64,000 nucleotides of DNA from Microscilla marina ATCC 23134 (lineage in GTDB: Bacteria > Bacteroidota > Bacteroidia > Cytophagales > Microscillaceae): positions 124,001 to 188,000 of the forward strand of contig NZ_AAWS01000005.1 in the NCBI RefSeq assembly GCF_000169175.1. The letters run 5' to 3'. The position numbers and the translations under genes were made by a program. Positions within the stretch are counted from its first letter, which is position 1. Each line of letters starts with the position of its first letter. This document shows positions 53,987 to 62,455 of this stretch, piece after piece. The notes beneath the pieces are model-generated. The model had not been told where the DNA came from, made no database searches, and saw only the letters and a list, made by a program, of their open reading frames with translations.

Positions 53987-55159
53987 ATGCAAGATACTCT
54001 ATACGATGCCATTGTAATAGGTGTAGGCGCCATGGGCGCTGCGGCTACTTATTACCTGGCCAACCAAGGGGCGCAAGTGCTTGCCCTTGAGCAATACGAC
54101 ATAGTACATCCGCATGGATCGCACTTTGGGCAAAGCCGCCTGATAAGAAAAGCCTACGCTGAGCACCCCGATTATGTTCCTTTGCTGGAGCGGGCTTACA
54201 CCAATTGGACAAGTTTAGAACAAGCCACACAACAAAAGCTGTATCATGAGGTGGGGCTTGCCTATTTGGGTACACCCGAAGCCCAATTTATTAAAGACGT
54301 GAAGGCGTCTGCTCAACAATATGATATTCCATTGGAAACCTACTTGTCCGAAGTTGCCCAAAAGCGTTTTCCTCAGTTTAAACTTTTGCCCAACCAAGAG
54401 GCCGTATGGGAGCCCAACGCTGGGTATATCACTCCTGAGCGTACCCTGACTGTTTTGACCCAAGCCGCCCAACAACAAGGAGCTGATATTCGTACGCGTG
54501 AAATCGTGTTTAACTGGCAGCTCAAAGAAGGAAAGGTAAAAGTAAGTACCAATCAAGGCACCTACTTTGCCCACAAGCTGATCGTGACCGCAGGTGCCTA
54601 TACCGCTAAAATATTGCCTCAGCTTGCCGATGACCTTCAGGTAACCCGCCAATTGATGGCGTGGATAAAACCAAAGAAAGCTATAGACAACATGCCTTGT
54701 TGGATTGTTGATTTACCTGAAGTACCAGGCATTTATTATGGTTTTCCGTGGCTGCCGCCCGAATGGTTGGCCACAGAAGCCAATCAAACCGTGGGTTTTA
54801 AACTAGGGCATCATACTCCAGGGCAGGCAGTGCTACCCAAAGACTTACCTCTGACCGAAAATAAGGAACTTATTGCGCAGGAAAAAGCCAACTTACAGGC
54901 GTTTATTGCTCAGCACTTACCCGATTTACAGGGCGATTTTGTAGAGGTGAAGCATTGCTTGTATACCTACTCGCCCGACGAACACTTCATCATTGATTAC
55001 TTGCCTGAGACCCATCAAAAAGTAGTGATAGCGGCAGGCTTTAGTGGGCACGGGTTTAAATTTGTGCCTGCTATAGGTGAAATACTTGCCGACCTTGCCC
55101 TCAAAGGCAGCACCAACCTACCTATTGGGTTTTTATCGTTGTCGCGGCTGCAGCAGTAG
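53987..55159 (+). CDS. Sarcosine oxidase-like flavoprotein (MSOX/MTOX family)
   Basis: The ATG at 53987 (MQDTLYDAIVIGVGAMGAAA) is chosen because it places the FAD-binding GxGxxG (12-17) near the N-terminus as in the family; the longer frame adds residues encoded by a repeat. The 390-residue enzyme has the covalent flavin Cys324 in CLYTYSPDEHFIID and the oxygen-activating Lys272 (GFKLGHH). Monomeric sarcosine oxidase and N-methyltryptophan oxidase oxidise N-methyl amino acids with O2 to give formaldehyde and H2O2. The exact substrate is uncertain. The gene is monocistronic, with a hairpin after the stop. Confidence 0.93.
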   Translation: MQDTLYDAIVIGVGAMGAAATYYLANQGAQVLALEQYDIVHPHGSHFGQSRLIRKAYAEHPDYVPLLERAYTNWTSLEQATQQKLYHEVGLAYLGTPEAQFIKDVKASAQQYDIPLETYLSEVAQKRFPQFKLLPNQEAVWEPNAGYITPERTLTVLTQAAQQQGADIRTREIVFNWQLKEGKVKVSTNQGTYFAHKLIVTAGAYTAKILPQLADDLQVTRQLMAWIKPKKAIDNMPCWIVDLPEVPGIYYGFPWLPPEWLATEANQTVGFKLGHHTPGQAVLPKDLPLTENKELIAQEKANLQAFIAQHLPDLQGDFVEVKHCLYTYSPDEHFIIDYLPETHQKVVIAAGFSGHGFKFVPAIGEILADLALKGSTNLPIGFLSLSRLQQ

Positions 55160-55173
55160 TTGGTTAACTAAAA

Positions 55174-55214
55174 ACAGGTGTTAATGAAGGCACAACGCCA
55201 ATATTAACACCTGT
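55174..55214. terminator. Hairpin between flavoprotein and HTH genes
   Basis: A perfect 12-bp inverted repeat ACAGGTGTTAAT/ATTAACACCTGT (55174-55185 with 55203-55214) with a 17-base loop lies between the two convergent stops. There is no T tract, so it is a possible bidirectional terminator or a binding site. Confidence 0.5.
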
Positions 55215-55244
55215 AGACCAATAAATCAATTGTAACTAATCTAA

Positions 55245-55538
55245 TTAAATATGTTTAATGCTCTCCTTCACTTTGTCAATGCGATTGCGCAACATATCTA
55301 ATTCGTACTGTTTTTCGATATAACTCAGGTAGTGAAAAGCAGCCACCAACGCATATTGCGGGATGGTAAAAGAACGAGGTTCACGTAAATGATTGGCAAA
55401 TGTAGTATATGGTACACCTACCGCTTCAGCTATGTTTTCACGAGTTACTTTTATGCCTACTTTTTTTAATCTCCTGATCTCTTGTTTGATAAATTCAGAA
55501 TTGATTGTGTCCAATTCTGGCAGTTTTTGAACGAGCAT
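55245..55538 (-). CDS. Small helix-turn-helix protein
   Basis: The ATG at 55538 (MLVQKLPELDTINSEF) is used; three codons upstream is only a TTG. The 97-residue protein is fully helical and has a helix-turn-helix-like segment (about 30-60; VTRENIAEAVGVPYTTFANH) and a C-terminal coiled coil (YELDMLRNRIDKVKESIK). It could be a small DNA-binding regulator. Flanking genes do not give a target. The long gap beyond its start may carry its operator. Confidence 0.75.
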   Translation of the reverse strand: MLVQKLPELDTINSEFIKQEIRRLKKVGIKVTRENIAEAVGVPYTTFANHLREPRSFTIPQYALVAAFHYLSYIEKQYELDMLRNRIDKVKESIKHI

Positions 55539-56067
55539 AGTAATCAACTTTTTATATATATTAACATCCTTACATTAAATGCATATCGGTAGTGATCACT
55601 TAAGTAGTGGCACAAGTGGCTGAAAATATCATAGGCTATATTGAAAACGTCTCTAAATTTATGTATGTACAGCTTATTTTCATAAGTGGTGTAATTTTTT
55701 TGCTATTTATGCACCATAATTTACCCGTTTTTAGGCTAAACACGACAAGTTGTCGGGTAAAAGGCCTGTAGCCACCCTACAGCTTTCATACATAATTCGT
55801 AGGTTTTATAAGTGTAAATCAAAATTATATTTTGCTAAAACCTGCTTTTGCTGCGGTTATTTGACGATTTTTACAAAATAAATAGGGAATTGCTTCATTT
55901 TTGGGCAGCACATTGTGAAATTCCCTGGTATTCACTTTTCTTCCGAGGATTTTTTTGAACTTTTTTCTTAGCGTCAGTATTCCCACTTGCCCCACTTTAT
56001 AAACACCCACTTGTGCTGACCTGACAGTGTAATATTGTAGTAGCTGATATTACCTTGTTTTGGGCAG

Positions 56068-56097
56068 GTTCTCTGTTGATGCTGGGAAACAGAGAAC
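56068..56097 (+). terminator. Orphan 10-bp hairpin in a gene-free region
   Basis: GTTCTCTGTT/AACAGAGAAC (56068-56077 with 56088-56097) encloses a 10-base loop and is followed by GTTTTGC. It resembles a weak terminator on the plus strand, but no gene lies upstream of it on that strand for almost 1 kb. Confidence 0.45.
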
Positions 56098-56439
56098 GTT
56101 TTGCTTTACCAAATTGTTGCAAAAAATGTTGAGTGCATGACAATTTTAATAGGAGGTTGCCCGAAATAGCTGTCATTTGGGTGCAGTAGTACCAGCCGTT
56201 TTTTGTTGCTCAATTGAACATTCTTTGGGGTGTAATGGCAGAAGTAGAGCTTTGATTTGGACTGGATTTTCTATGAGGAAAACCTGAGCAGGGAGGCAAA
56301 CTGTAAATGACTTATGATGTCTTGGGAACTTTTTGCTTGCTTAAGTTTATAGAGAAGAATTTTTTAACTTTCGTTCAACGGCAAGTTATACGCTTATCCC
56401 TATTGGCAGAGACTAAGAAGGAAGCCTTCAACCAGTAAA

Positions 56440-56482
56440 TTAATAAAAAGATAAAACCCCAGATATTGTAAAATATTTGGGG
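56440..56482 (-). terminator. Terminator after the small membrane protein gene
   Basis: An 11-bp stem CCCCAGATATT/AATATTTGGGG with one G-T pair (56457-56467 with 56472-56482) is followed, on the minus strand, by TTTTATCTTTTTATT. It ends the gene at 56508-56732. Confidence 0.85.
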
Positions 56483-56507
56483 CTTTGAGCGGGCGCTGAG
56501 TGAATGG

Positions 56508-56732
56508 TTATTGAAACTTAATATATTGAATCTTTACTTTATCAATGAGCTTTTTACCTGTATCATTACTTACTTCTTTTGTGATGTTTTTCTTGCCCGA
56601 CTTCCAGTTGCCGCTGGCTTGCTCCGACGAATCACCACTATGTAAGGTAACTGTGATAAGCATACCAAGTATAATTGCCACCAAAACAAAAACTCCTAAT
56701 AAAGAGGGGGTAGCTGCCGTGTGATTTTTCAT
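56508..56732 (-). CDS. Small single-span membrane protein
   Basis: The 74-residue protein has one hydrophobic segment (about 10-31; LLGVFVLVAIILGMLITVTL) and a basic C-terminal half (GKKNITKEVSNDTGKK). A clear terminator follows the gene, which supports its being real. The fold and function are unknown. Confidence 0.7.
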   Translation of the reverse strand: MKNHTAATPSLLGVFVLVAIILGMLITVTLHSGDSSEQASGNWKSGKKNITKEVSNDTGKKLIDKVKIQYIKFQ

Positions 56733-56955
56733 GGTGATAATATTTTATAGTTATATAGATTGATTGATTCAAATTTCACATGATTATATCATTTTTCTAA
56801 AAAAAGATGATTACCTACTAAGATTACATGACCAAAGCCGTTCATCAAGTGACCAAAGCAGTTGATCATATTTAGTTGTTTTATTGTGATAAATATAAGT
56901 GTTTTGTAGTGGTGGTGATAGGTGAAGATGTTTGAATAGCGAAAAATCAACAACT

Positions 56956-57981
56956 ATGGTAAGCACTTTTAAAGAGAGTTCCAAGGCACTGAAGGCAAAG
57001 TTTGGCTGGAGCGATTTAGTTATTTTTGTGGTGGTAACTGTGCTGCTTGGAACAATGAGTCGCATAGAAAAGCCCGAAAAAACTTTTAGTCTACTGGACA
57101 CCCTGATCAGTACTTCTTCAGTATTGATACCCATTTATATCAATCACTTTTTATTGGTGCCTCGCTTTTTCGACAAGGGACATTTTACTCGTTACGTCAT
57201 CGTTTTTGTCGTTTTTTGGGGCATTGTTACTACCCTGTCAGCATTGTCGCTAGATGCCCATGACTATGAAAAATATGGTACCATTTGGCAATTTATCCCA
57301 TTGTTGGCAATTGGGCAATTGATGATACTATTGGTGGGACTGACCATGTTGTTTACCAAACGTGCTATTTTGCAAACCCAGGTAAAGCTCAAAAACAAAG
57401 TGTTGATTCAGCAAATGGAAATGAAACTGCTCAAGGCACAGCTCAATCCACATTTTTTATTTAATTCTCTCAACAATATTTATGCATTAAGCCTCGATAG
57501 CCTGCCCGAAACCTCTGATACTATCCTCAAACTGTCTGAGCTGATGCGTTACCAATTGCAAAGTAGTCAAAAACAAACTTTACCTCTGGCCGACGAGTTG
57601 CAATTTGTGCAAAACTACATAGATCTGGAGCGTATCCGTCTCACTGAAAAATCGGATGTACAGTTGCACATAGAGGGAGAGGTTGCTCACCAGCAAATAG
57701 CCCCTATGTTGCTCATTCCGTTCATCGAAAACAGCTTTAAGCACGGCATAAATACCATACAAGATAATTTTATTCACATATTTATTCATGTACAGCACCA
57801 CCACCTAAGCTTTGACATTAAAAATAGCATTCCTTCTAAAAATGCAAAACGAATTTCTACCAAAACAGGACTGGATAACACCCAGCGTAGACTCAATCTT
57901 TTGTATAAAAATCAATATGACTTGAATATTACTGCAGAAAACAATACCTTTAAAGTACACCTTGAGCTAGAATTGACCTGA
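56956..57981 (+). CDS. LytS-type sensor histidine kinase
   Basis: The ATG at 56956 is preferred to the TTG at 56932. The 341-residue protein has four membrane segments (about 20-34, 47-68, 80-98, 112-133), a short linker helix and a His_kinase (PF06580) domain with His166 in LNPHFLFNSLNN, followed by a HATPase-like region (LLIPFIENSFKHG, GLDNTQRRLNLLY). It probably senses membrane or envelope state. The cognate LytTR regulator starts 48 bases downstream on the same strand. Confidence 0.95.
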   Translation: MVSTFKESSKALKAKFGWSDLVIFVVVTVLLGTMSRIEKPEKTFSLLDTLISTSSVLIPIYINHFLLVPRFFDKGHFTRYVIVFVVFWGIVTTLSALSLDAHDYEKYGTIWQFIPLLAIGQLMILLVGLTMLFTKRAILQTQVKLKNKVLIQQMEMKLLKAQLNPHFLFNSLNNIYALSLDSLPETSDTILKLSELMRYQLQSSQKQTLPLADELQFVQNYIDLERIRLTEKSDVQLHIEGEVAHQQIAPMLLIPFIENSFKHGINTIQDNFIHIFIHVQHHHLSFDIKNSIPSKNAKRISTKTGLDNTQRRLNLLYKNQYDLNITAENNTFKVHLELELT

Positions 57982-58029
57982 CATGTTGACTCTACCATCC
58001 ATCATCATTGATAATTAGATAAAAAGTGT

Positions 58030-58761
58030 ATGAAGTTAAAATGTCTACTGGTAGATGATGAACCTTTGGCACATAAAATCATCCAAAATTATATAGCCCG
58101 CCTCAACACCCTCGAGGTGGTGGGCAGTTGTTATAATGCCATAGAGGCGCTTAACTTTTTATATGAGCATGAAGTAGACCTGATGTTTTTGGACATTCAG
58201 ATGCCTGAACTCAACGGGCTGGATATGCTCAAGACCTTGCCCCATTCGCCCAAAGTTATTTTGACCACTGCTTATACCGAATTTGCCTTAGAGAGTTACG
58301 AGTTTGGAGTGGTAGATTATTTATTAAAGCCCATTGCCTTTCCTCGGTTTCTGAAGGCGGTAAACCGGGTAATAGATGACTCTTCAGAGCTGCAAAGATC
58401 AGAAAAACCCCCAGTCATCAATCAACAGTACTCCAACGCTAACGAAAGCTTGAACGGCTACTTGTTTTTGAAAGAAAACCAGGTGACCCACAAAGTATTT
58501 TTAAACAATATATTGTTTATACAAGCTTATGGTAATTATCTGAAGTTTTTTACGGAGGATAAAATGATTATGGTGGCCGATACCATGAAAAACATTATGG
58601 CACAATTGCCCGAAAGTGATTTTGTAAGGGTGCATAAATCTTACATTGTTTCATTGAGTAAAATAGATCAGATAGAAGGAAACCAAATCAAAATTATCAA
58701 CCATACTTTGCCGGTGGGTAATAAGTACCGTTTGGTTTTTGAGCAAAAGTTTAAACGATAG
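58030..58761 (+). CDS. LytTR-type response regulator
   Basis: The 243-residue protein has a REC domain (acidic pair in LLVDDE, Asp55 in LMFLDIQMPELNG, Lys in YLLKPIA) and a LytTR DNA-binding domain (about 145-240; LFIQAYGNYLKFFTED, FVRVHKSYIVSLSKI). It is the output partner of the upstream four-TM LytS-type kinase and is probably co-transcribed with it. Target promoters are unknown. It is a paralogue of the regulator at 50574. Confidence 0.96.
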   Translation: MKLKCLLVDDEPLAHKIIQNYIARLNTLEVVGSCYNAIEALNFLYEHEVDLMFLDIQMPELNGLDMLKTLPHSPKVILTTAYTEFALESYEFGVVDYLLKPIAFPRFLKAVNRVIDDSSELQRSEKPPVINQQYSNANESLNGYLFLKENQVTHKVFLNNILFIQAYGNYLKFFTEDKMIMVADTMKNIMAQLPESDFVRVHKSYIVSLSKIDQIEGNQIKIINHTLPVGNKYRLVFEQKFKR

Positions 58762-59100
58762 TTTTTTTGTATGCAACTTCATTCATGCCAAATATAATGG
58801 GCAAATATTTCCCTACTTGTCTTTGATGACTCCCGTTGAGCCCACAATGTATTTTGCTCCGCTAAAAATAGCAGACTAAAACGCGCCTATCCCACCAATT
58901 AAATCAATAAAAGGACTTCCGTGCTTAAGGCACAAAGCAGGTGTATAGGGCAAGTATTGTTTTTAGCCTTCGGGCATTTCTCTGTCGTTAGGCTAAATGA
59001 TTTTAAAATTCCTTATAGGTTTGAAAAAGAGGATTTTATGATTTGAAAAGCGGGGAGAGGTTTCTATTTTAGTGAGCATATAGACTAATAACCGAAAAAA
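58762..59100. other. Intergenic stretch leading into the AT-rich accessory region
   Basis: About 340 bases with no gene recognised. A short palindrome around TAGCCTTCGG...CGTTAGGCTA (58967-58994) is the only structure of note. Confidence 0.5.
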
Positions 59101-59505
59101 ATGAGTAATAATATCAGGCTGGAATTAACCATATTTGGAGATGCATTTGATCTAAATGAGTTGACAAGCTTAATAACTATCAAACCAACAAAAACCTATT
59201 TAAAAGGAGAAGTTGTAAAGGGGTATAATAAAACTATTAAACGTAAGGAAATGAGCTGGAGTTATTCAATACCGCCTCTTGACACGCTATATTTTGAAGA
59301 GTACGCAAACAAATTACTTGATAAGTTTGAAAGCAAAGCGGCTTCGCTAAAAGGTTTTTTATTAAAAAATAATTTGAAGATGAAGCTATTTGTAGTATTA
59401 GAAATCTCAGGTGATCAAACTCCCGCACTTTATTTAAATAACAGGTTTTTAAATTTTATAAATGACTTAGAGGGAGAGATTGATGTTGATATTTATGCTA
59501 TATAG
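59101..59505 (+). CDS. DUF4279 family protein
   Basis: The 134-residue protein has the layout of DUF4279: an opening strand (LELTIFGDAF), a helix with IKPTKTYLKGE, a W-containing strand (MSWSYSIPP) and a C-terminal alpha/beta part (LKMKLFVVLEISGDQTPAL). Function is not established; I recall such small proteins turning up near polymorphic toxins as candidate immunity proteins, which is inference here. It has its own terminator (59618-59652) and higher A+T content than the surrounding signalling genes. Confidence 0.85.
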   Translation: MSNNIRLELTIFGDAFDLNELTSLITIKPTKTYLKGEVVKGYNKTIKRKEMSWSYSIPPLDTLYFEEYANKLLDKFESKAASLKGFLLKNNLKMKLFVVLEISGDQTPALYLNNRFLNFINDLEGEIDVDIYAI

Positions 59506-59617
59506 CCAACCAACCTGTCTTGTTTTTAGTCTCTGGTCTATGTCTAAGTAACAATAAGTTAACTCCTTGTGAAAATAAGTTTTCTTTGTGCAAGGCTATT
59601 GATTTCGCTAAAAACCA

Positions 59618-59652
59618 AATCCTGAATTACCCACTTGAGTCAGGATTTTTTT
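59618..59652 (+). terminator. Terminator after the DUF4279 gene
   Basis: An 8-bp stem AATCCTGA/TCAGGATT (59618-59625 with 59640-59647) with a 14-base loop ends in a run of T residues to 59652. It is similar in sequence to the terminator at 60729. Confidence 0.85.
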
Positions 59653-59779
59653 AACAGGGGCATAAGTTAGCAAAACAGGAAATGTCGAGGTATCATACTG
59701 GTTTAATTGGTTTGGTAAGGGTAGAAAGGGATAATATTTTTTTTGAAATCGTAATTATCTACTTTATCCATATTTTTTG

Positions 59780-59850
59780 AAAAAATACCGTCCTCGCCTC
59801 GGTTGCGTGTCCTCACCAACCGATTGGAACCCTAAAATCAGCTGTTTAGG
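59780..59850. repeat. Palindromic repeat, family A
   Basis: ATACCGTCCTCGCCTC leads into stem TCGGTTG/CAACCGA (59799-59805 with 59817-59823) and then GATTGGAACCCTAAAA. It represents one half of the double-hairpin element seen at 60.9 and 62.3 kb. Confidence 0.75.
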
Positions 59851-59941
59851 TAGAGTATTAATTAGCTTTCATCTATAGCTCCCCATTGGCTGGACAAGCT
59901 CACTCTATGACACTACGGGTTTAAGTAAAAAAAAGAACTTG

Positions 59942-60634
59942 ATGATGCTGATTCATATTTATTTAAATGAGGCTTTGATAGCGGAAGCTCAAAATATTCG
60001 TTTGGAACCTTACTCAACAACTACATTGAGGAAGCTGTATTTTTCAAAGGTTAAGCAAAAAGCTGATGAAATATTGCTTGAGCACGAGGATCAAGTTCAA
60101 ATAGAAATTTATGCCTTAGATAAGCAGTTAATGTACTTTGAGTTTGAATTGTATGATGTAAACTATTTAGATTTGAATTTCTGGACTTTTGAAGGTTTTA
60201 TAAAAAATAATGTGATATATAGACAAGGTTTCATAGATGTATATAATTATTGGATATCAGGAAAAGAAGTACAGTGGTATAACCTTCCAAAAGGTATTTC
60301 AATAATTGATTATATATTAGCTTGCATGAATTATTCTTCACTTCAAATTACTCCAAAAAAGGACGTTTTTGAAATCGATTTTGAATTGGTAAAATCAGAG
60401 TTGGACTTTGCCTGTGCATTTGCAGAAGAGTTTCTTGGTAAACGAAGTTATATGGGGCGCTATTTAGACACATTCGAAGACTGCCTTTTGACCTTATACA
60501 AGCATAGGGGAAGGTATTTTGAAGACAAAACTATTAAGCTGAAGCACATAAATAAGAATGAAGATATTCATTCACTGATTGATGAAGTGAAGCTTATTTT
60601 AAAAAAGTATAGATTCAATATTATTGAAGCTTAA
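59942..60634 (+). CDS. Unrecognised protein in the AT-rich accessory region
   Basis: The ATG at 59942 is used, not the TTG one codon before. The 230-residue protein has no signal peptide or membrane segment. It opens with a strand (MLIHIYLNEAL), has a FWTFEGFIKNNVIYRQGFID segment and a helix-rich C-terminal half (KSELDFACAFAEEFLGKR, LIDEVKLILKKY). It is AT-rich and is followed by its own terminator. Size and setting, next to a DUF4279 gene, fit an immunity-type or orphan accessory gene, but I do not recognise the family. Confidence 0.8.
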   Translation: MMLIHIYLNEALIAEAQNIRLEPYSTTTLRKLYFSKVKQKADEILLEHEDQVQIEIYALDKQLMYFEFELYDVNYLDLNFWTFEGFIKNNVIYRQGFIDVYNYWISGKEVQWYNLPKGISIIDYILACMNYSSLQITPKKDVFEIDFELVKSELDFACAFAEEFLGKRSYMGRYLDTFEDCLLTLYKHRGRYFEDKTIKLKHINKNEDIHSLIDEVKLILKKYRFNIIEA

Positions 60635-60728
60635 TACCAAACTGTTTTGTCGGTAAATATCGAAAATATCGTATGCCTTTCTCAAAAAATAAGTTCGATG
60701 CTTCTAATTTCCATCATAAAAACCAACC

Positions 60729-60759
60729 CCTGACTTATTCCTTTGAGTCAGGCTTTTTT
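60729..60759 (+). terminator. Terminator after the gene at 59942-60634
   Basis: A 7-bp stem CCTGACT/AGTCAGG (60729-60735 with 60746-60752) is followed by C and six T residues. It resembles the terminator at 59618, which suggests duplication. Confidence 0.8.
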
Positions 60760-60865
60760 AGACTTAAAGATGTTGTAAAACCTTTAGCAGGTGCTAGTAG
60801 CGTTACGGTATTAAAGGCTAAACAAGCTTACAAAGAAGTGAAGGTAGCAAGAAATAATAAGTAAT

Positions 60866-61294
60866 ATGAAAGGCTTTAAGATTAGTAACTGGAGATTCTT
60901 TTGGATACCTATCCTACTTCTTATAGTTAGTGTTTCTTCGCCTCGGTTTGTGTCTTCACAAATCGCCTCGTCGTAGCGCCTGTAAATAGTGTTTTTCAGG
61001 GTTCCAGTCAGCTCGTGGAGACACGAGCTGAGGCGATGACGGTACTTTTGAAAAAAAGCTGGGTAGAGTAGGTCGGGGTCTATTAGTAAAACATTTAACT
61101 TTATTATAATTGCCTTCCCTTCACTTATTTTGGCGAAAAACCTCGCAGAAGTGATAACACTCACTTGGTACTCTATTGAATATAAAGAAAACCTATTCAC
61201 AATAAAAAAAGTACTATTCATTGTAATTAGTTCGCTGGCAATCGTTTTATTTTTTTGGTTAATAGGCTTTGACCCATCCAAATTAAAGTCGTAA
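60866..61294 (+). pseudogene. Small membrane-protein gene interrupted by a family A repeat
   Basis: From the ATG at 60866 the frame encodes a basic N-terminus and a membrane segment (WRFFWIPILLLIVSVSS), then runs into a family A repeat and stops at TAG 60974. Beyond the repeat the same frame reopens after a TAG at 61064 and reads a second convincing protein part (FNFIIIAFPSLILAKNLAEV, then KKVLFIVISSLAIVLFFWLI) to TAA 61292. Both parts are in the same frame and have membrane-protein character, so the repeat has split one small gene of about 100 codons. The frame downstream also stays open to 61435 in the same phase, possibly a further relic. Confidence 0.55.
60935..61070 (+). repeat. Palindromic repeat, family A (two hairpins)
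   Basis: Two hairpins face each other: CGGTTTGTG/CACAAATCG (60944-60952 with 60957-60965) and CAGCTCGTG/CACGAGCTG (61009-61017 with 61022-61030), joined by a spacer with GCGCCTGTAAATAGTGTTTT. It ends AAAGCTGGGTAGAGTA. Read on the minus strand it matches 62240-62395 apart from a B insert there. Confidence 0.85.
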
Positions 61295-61576
61295 AAAAAA
61301 CTGCTTGTTGAAGCGAAGGTGAATGAAAATAAAAGAATTCAAACCCTCGCTCTTTTAACCCTTCCTTTAGGAGACTTAAAAGTGTTGATGAATACAAGCC
61401 TCCCGACTTGTTTGCGAATGCAAAGCCAGACATAGTTAAAATCTGTTGAGCCATAGCATAGGTTTTGTTTTCTCTCAAATATGCAAATGTAATACTGATT
61501 GAGCCAAAACCACTACCCAGCCCGTCAGCTTCGATAGATAAAACAAACCGAAAAAATCACATAAAACTAGTAAAAC

Positions 61577-62059
61577 ATGCACTTAATCAAGAAGTTTTTA
61601 TTTTTTTGTGGGTGGTACGAACCCTTAGCAAAAGATGTAACCAAGTGGAAGGAACGAGGTAACATTGGAACCTTGACATTTGTGATCAAAAAGATATCTC
61701 GTATTCCTGAAAGCAAGCAGCCCTACATGACTGTAGCCATTATAGAGGCTTTCACAGATTTGAAGGCCCATGCAGCCTTGCCTATTTTATTAAAAAAAAT
61801 AGATAGTAATTCTGAGGCTGTTTCTCGTGCCGCAATTACCGCGATACAAAAAATGGGCTTGATAAATCTCAGGATTGAAAAAGTCATAACCAACAAATTA
61901 GATTATTGGGATTCCCCTTGTTTTATCCCATTCAAGGGGAGTGTACTTAAAAGTAGTTTTAGCGAAGACACTTCATTTCACAATAGGAAAAAGGGAGCTG
62001 AGAGACTGCATGAGATATTTGAAGCTCAGAAAAAAAATAGCGGTTATGGGTATTATTAA
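61577..62059 (+). CDS. HEAT-repeat-like small protein
   Basis: The 160-residue protein is mainly helical. The segment about 45-100 has two HEAT-like helical pairs (MTVAIIEAFTDLKAHAALPI and SNSEAVSRAAITAIQKMG), typical of scaffold repeats. The C-terminus (ERLHEIFEAQKKNSGYGYY) is copied again at 62531-62623. No signal peptide is present. The function is unknown. The gene is AT-rich and its terminator appears to have been split by a repeat (see 62237-62400). Confidence 0.78.
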   Translation: MHLIKKFLFFCGWYEPLAKDVTKWKERGNIGTLTFVIKKISRIPESKQPYMTVAIIEAFTDLKAHAALPILLKKIDSNSEAVSRAAITAIQKMGLINLRIEKVITNKLDYWDSPCFIPFKGSVLKSSFSEDTSFHNRKKGAERLHEIFEAQKKNSGYGYY

Positions 62060-62236
62060 CTGAAGTTACGCAGACCTACTTATTTTGATGGTCATACAGT
62101 TTTATTGCTCAATGGTTTGGCTACGCATTGCGCAACAATATAGCCATTCAACAATAGAAACAAGTGACCTTCAGAAAACTAAGTAACTTGAGTGATTAAT
62201 CTAAAAACCTATTCTTTAAACTAAAAGCCCAAACCA
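61965..62236 (+). repeat. Direct repeat, copy 1 (gene 3' end and downstream DNA)
   Basis: About 270 bases, covering the last 30 codons of the HEAT-like gene and about 175 bases after it, are repeated at 62527-62800 with few changes. Shared landmarks are TTATGGGTATTATTAACTG and TTGGCTACGCATTGCGCAAC. The copy ends within a terminator left arm AAAGCCCAAACCAGTA. Confidence 0.9.
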
Positions 62237-62400
62237 GTACTCTACCCAGCTTTTAACTTCGTTGAGCTCAGCACAGTAAAACTGTAGCTTCGGTTTTTCA
62301 AAAGTACCGTCATCGCCTCAGCTCGTGTCTCCACGAGCTGATCGGAACTCTGAAAAACACTATTTACAGGCGCTACGACGAGGCGATTTGTGAAGACACC
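62237..62400 (-). repeat. Family A repeat with nested family B insert
   Basis: Read on the minus strand it aligns with 60935-61070. It has hairpin CAGCTCGTG/CACGAGCTG (62319-62327 with 62332-62340) and only half of the second hairpin. An extra B element (62256-62301) lies within it. It starts exactly where the terminator of copy 1 of the direct repeat is broken. Confidence 0.85.
62256..62301. repeat. Palindromic insert, family B
   Basis: TTAACTTCGTTGAGCTCAGC, hairpin ACAGT-AAA-ACTGT and AGCTTCGGTTTTT make up the element. The equivalent site in the 60.9-kb family A copy lacks it, so the insertion can be dated after the split of the two copies. Confidence 0.8.
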
Positions 62401-62455
62401 ATAGCCGTCAGGTTAAGCAAACAAGTGTAGAAAATTCACCCCAAAAATACCGCCA

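Larger units (their letters stand above)
55548..56507. other. Long intergenic region with hairpins only
   Basis: About 960 bases without a credible gene. A 61-codon minus-strand frame at 55825 is not supported. Visible structures are a small CTGTAG/CTACAG hairpin near 55770, the 10-bp hairpin at 56068-56097 and the terminator at 56440-56482. A small RNA between the first two cannot be excluded. Confidence 0.55.

Noticed and set aside
60673-60864. 63-codon plus-strand frame
   Set aside because: It spans the terminator at 60729-60759, which belongs to the preceding gene; it may hold a relic at its end (KAKQAYKEVKVARNNK), but this is too weak to call.
60811-61478. Two minus-strand frames of 156 and 83 codons over the broken membrane gene
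   Set aside because: The opposite strand reads as convincing membrane segments, and the minus-strand frames run across the repeat without sense.
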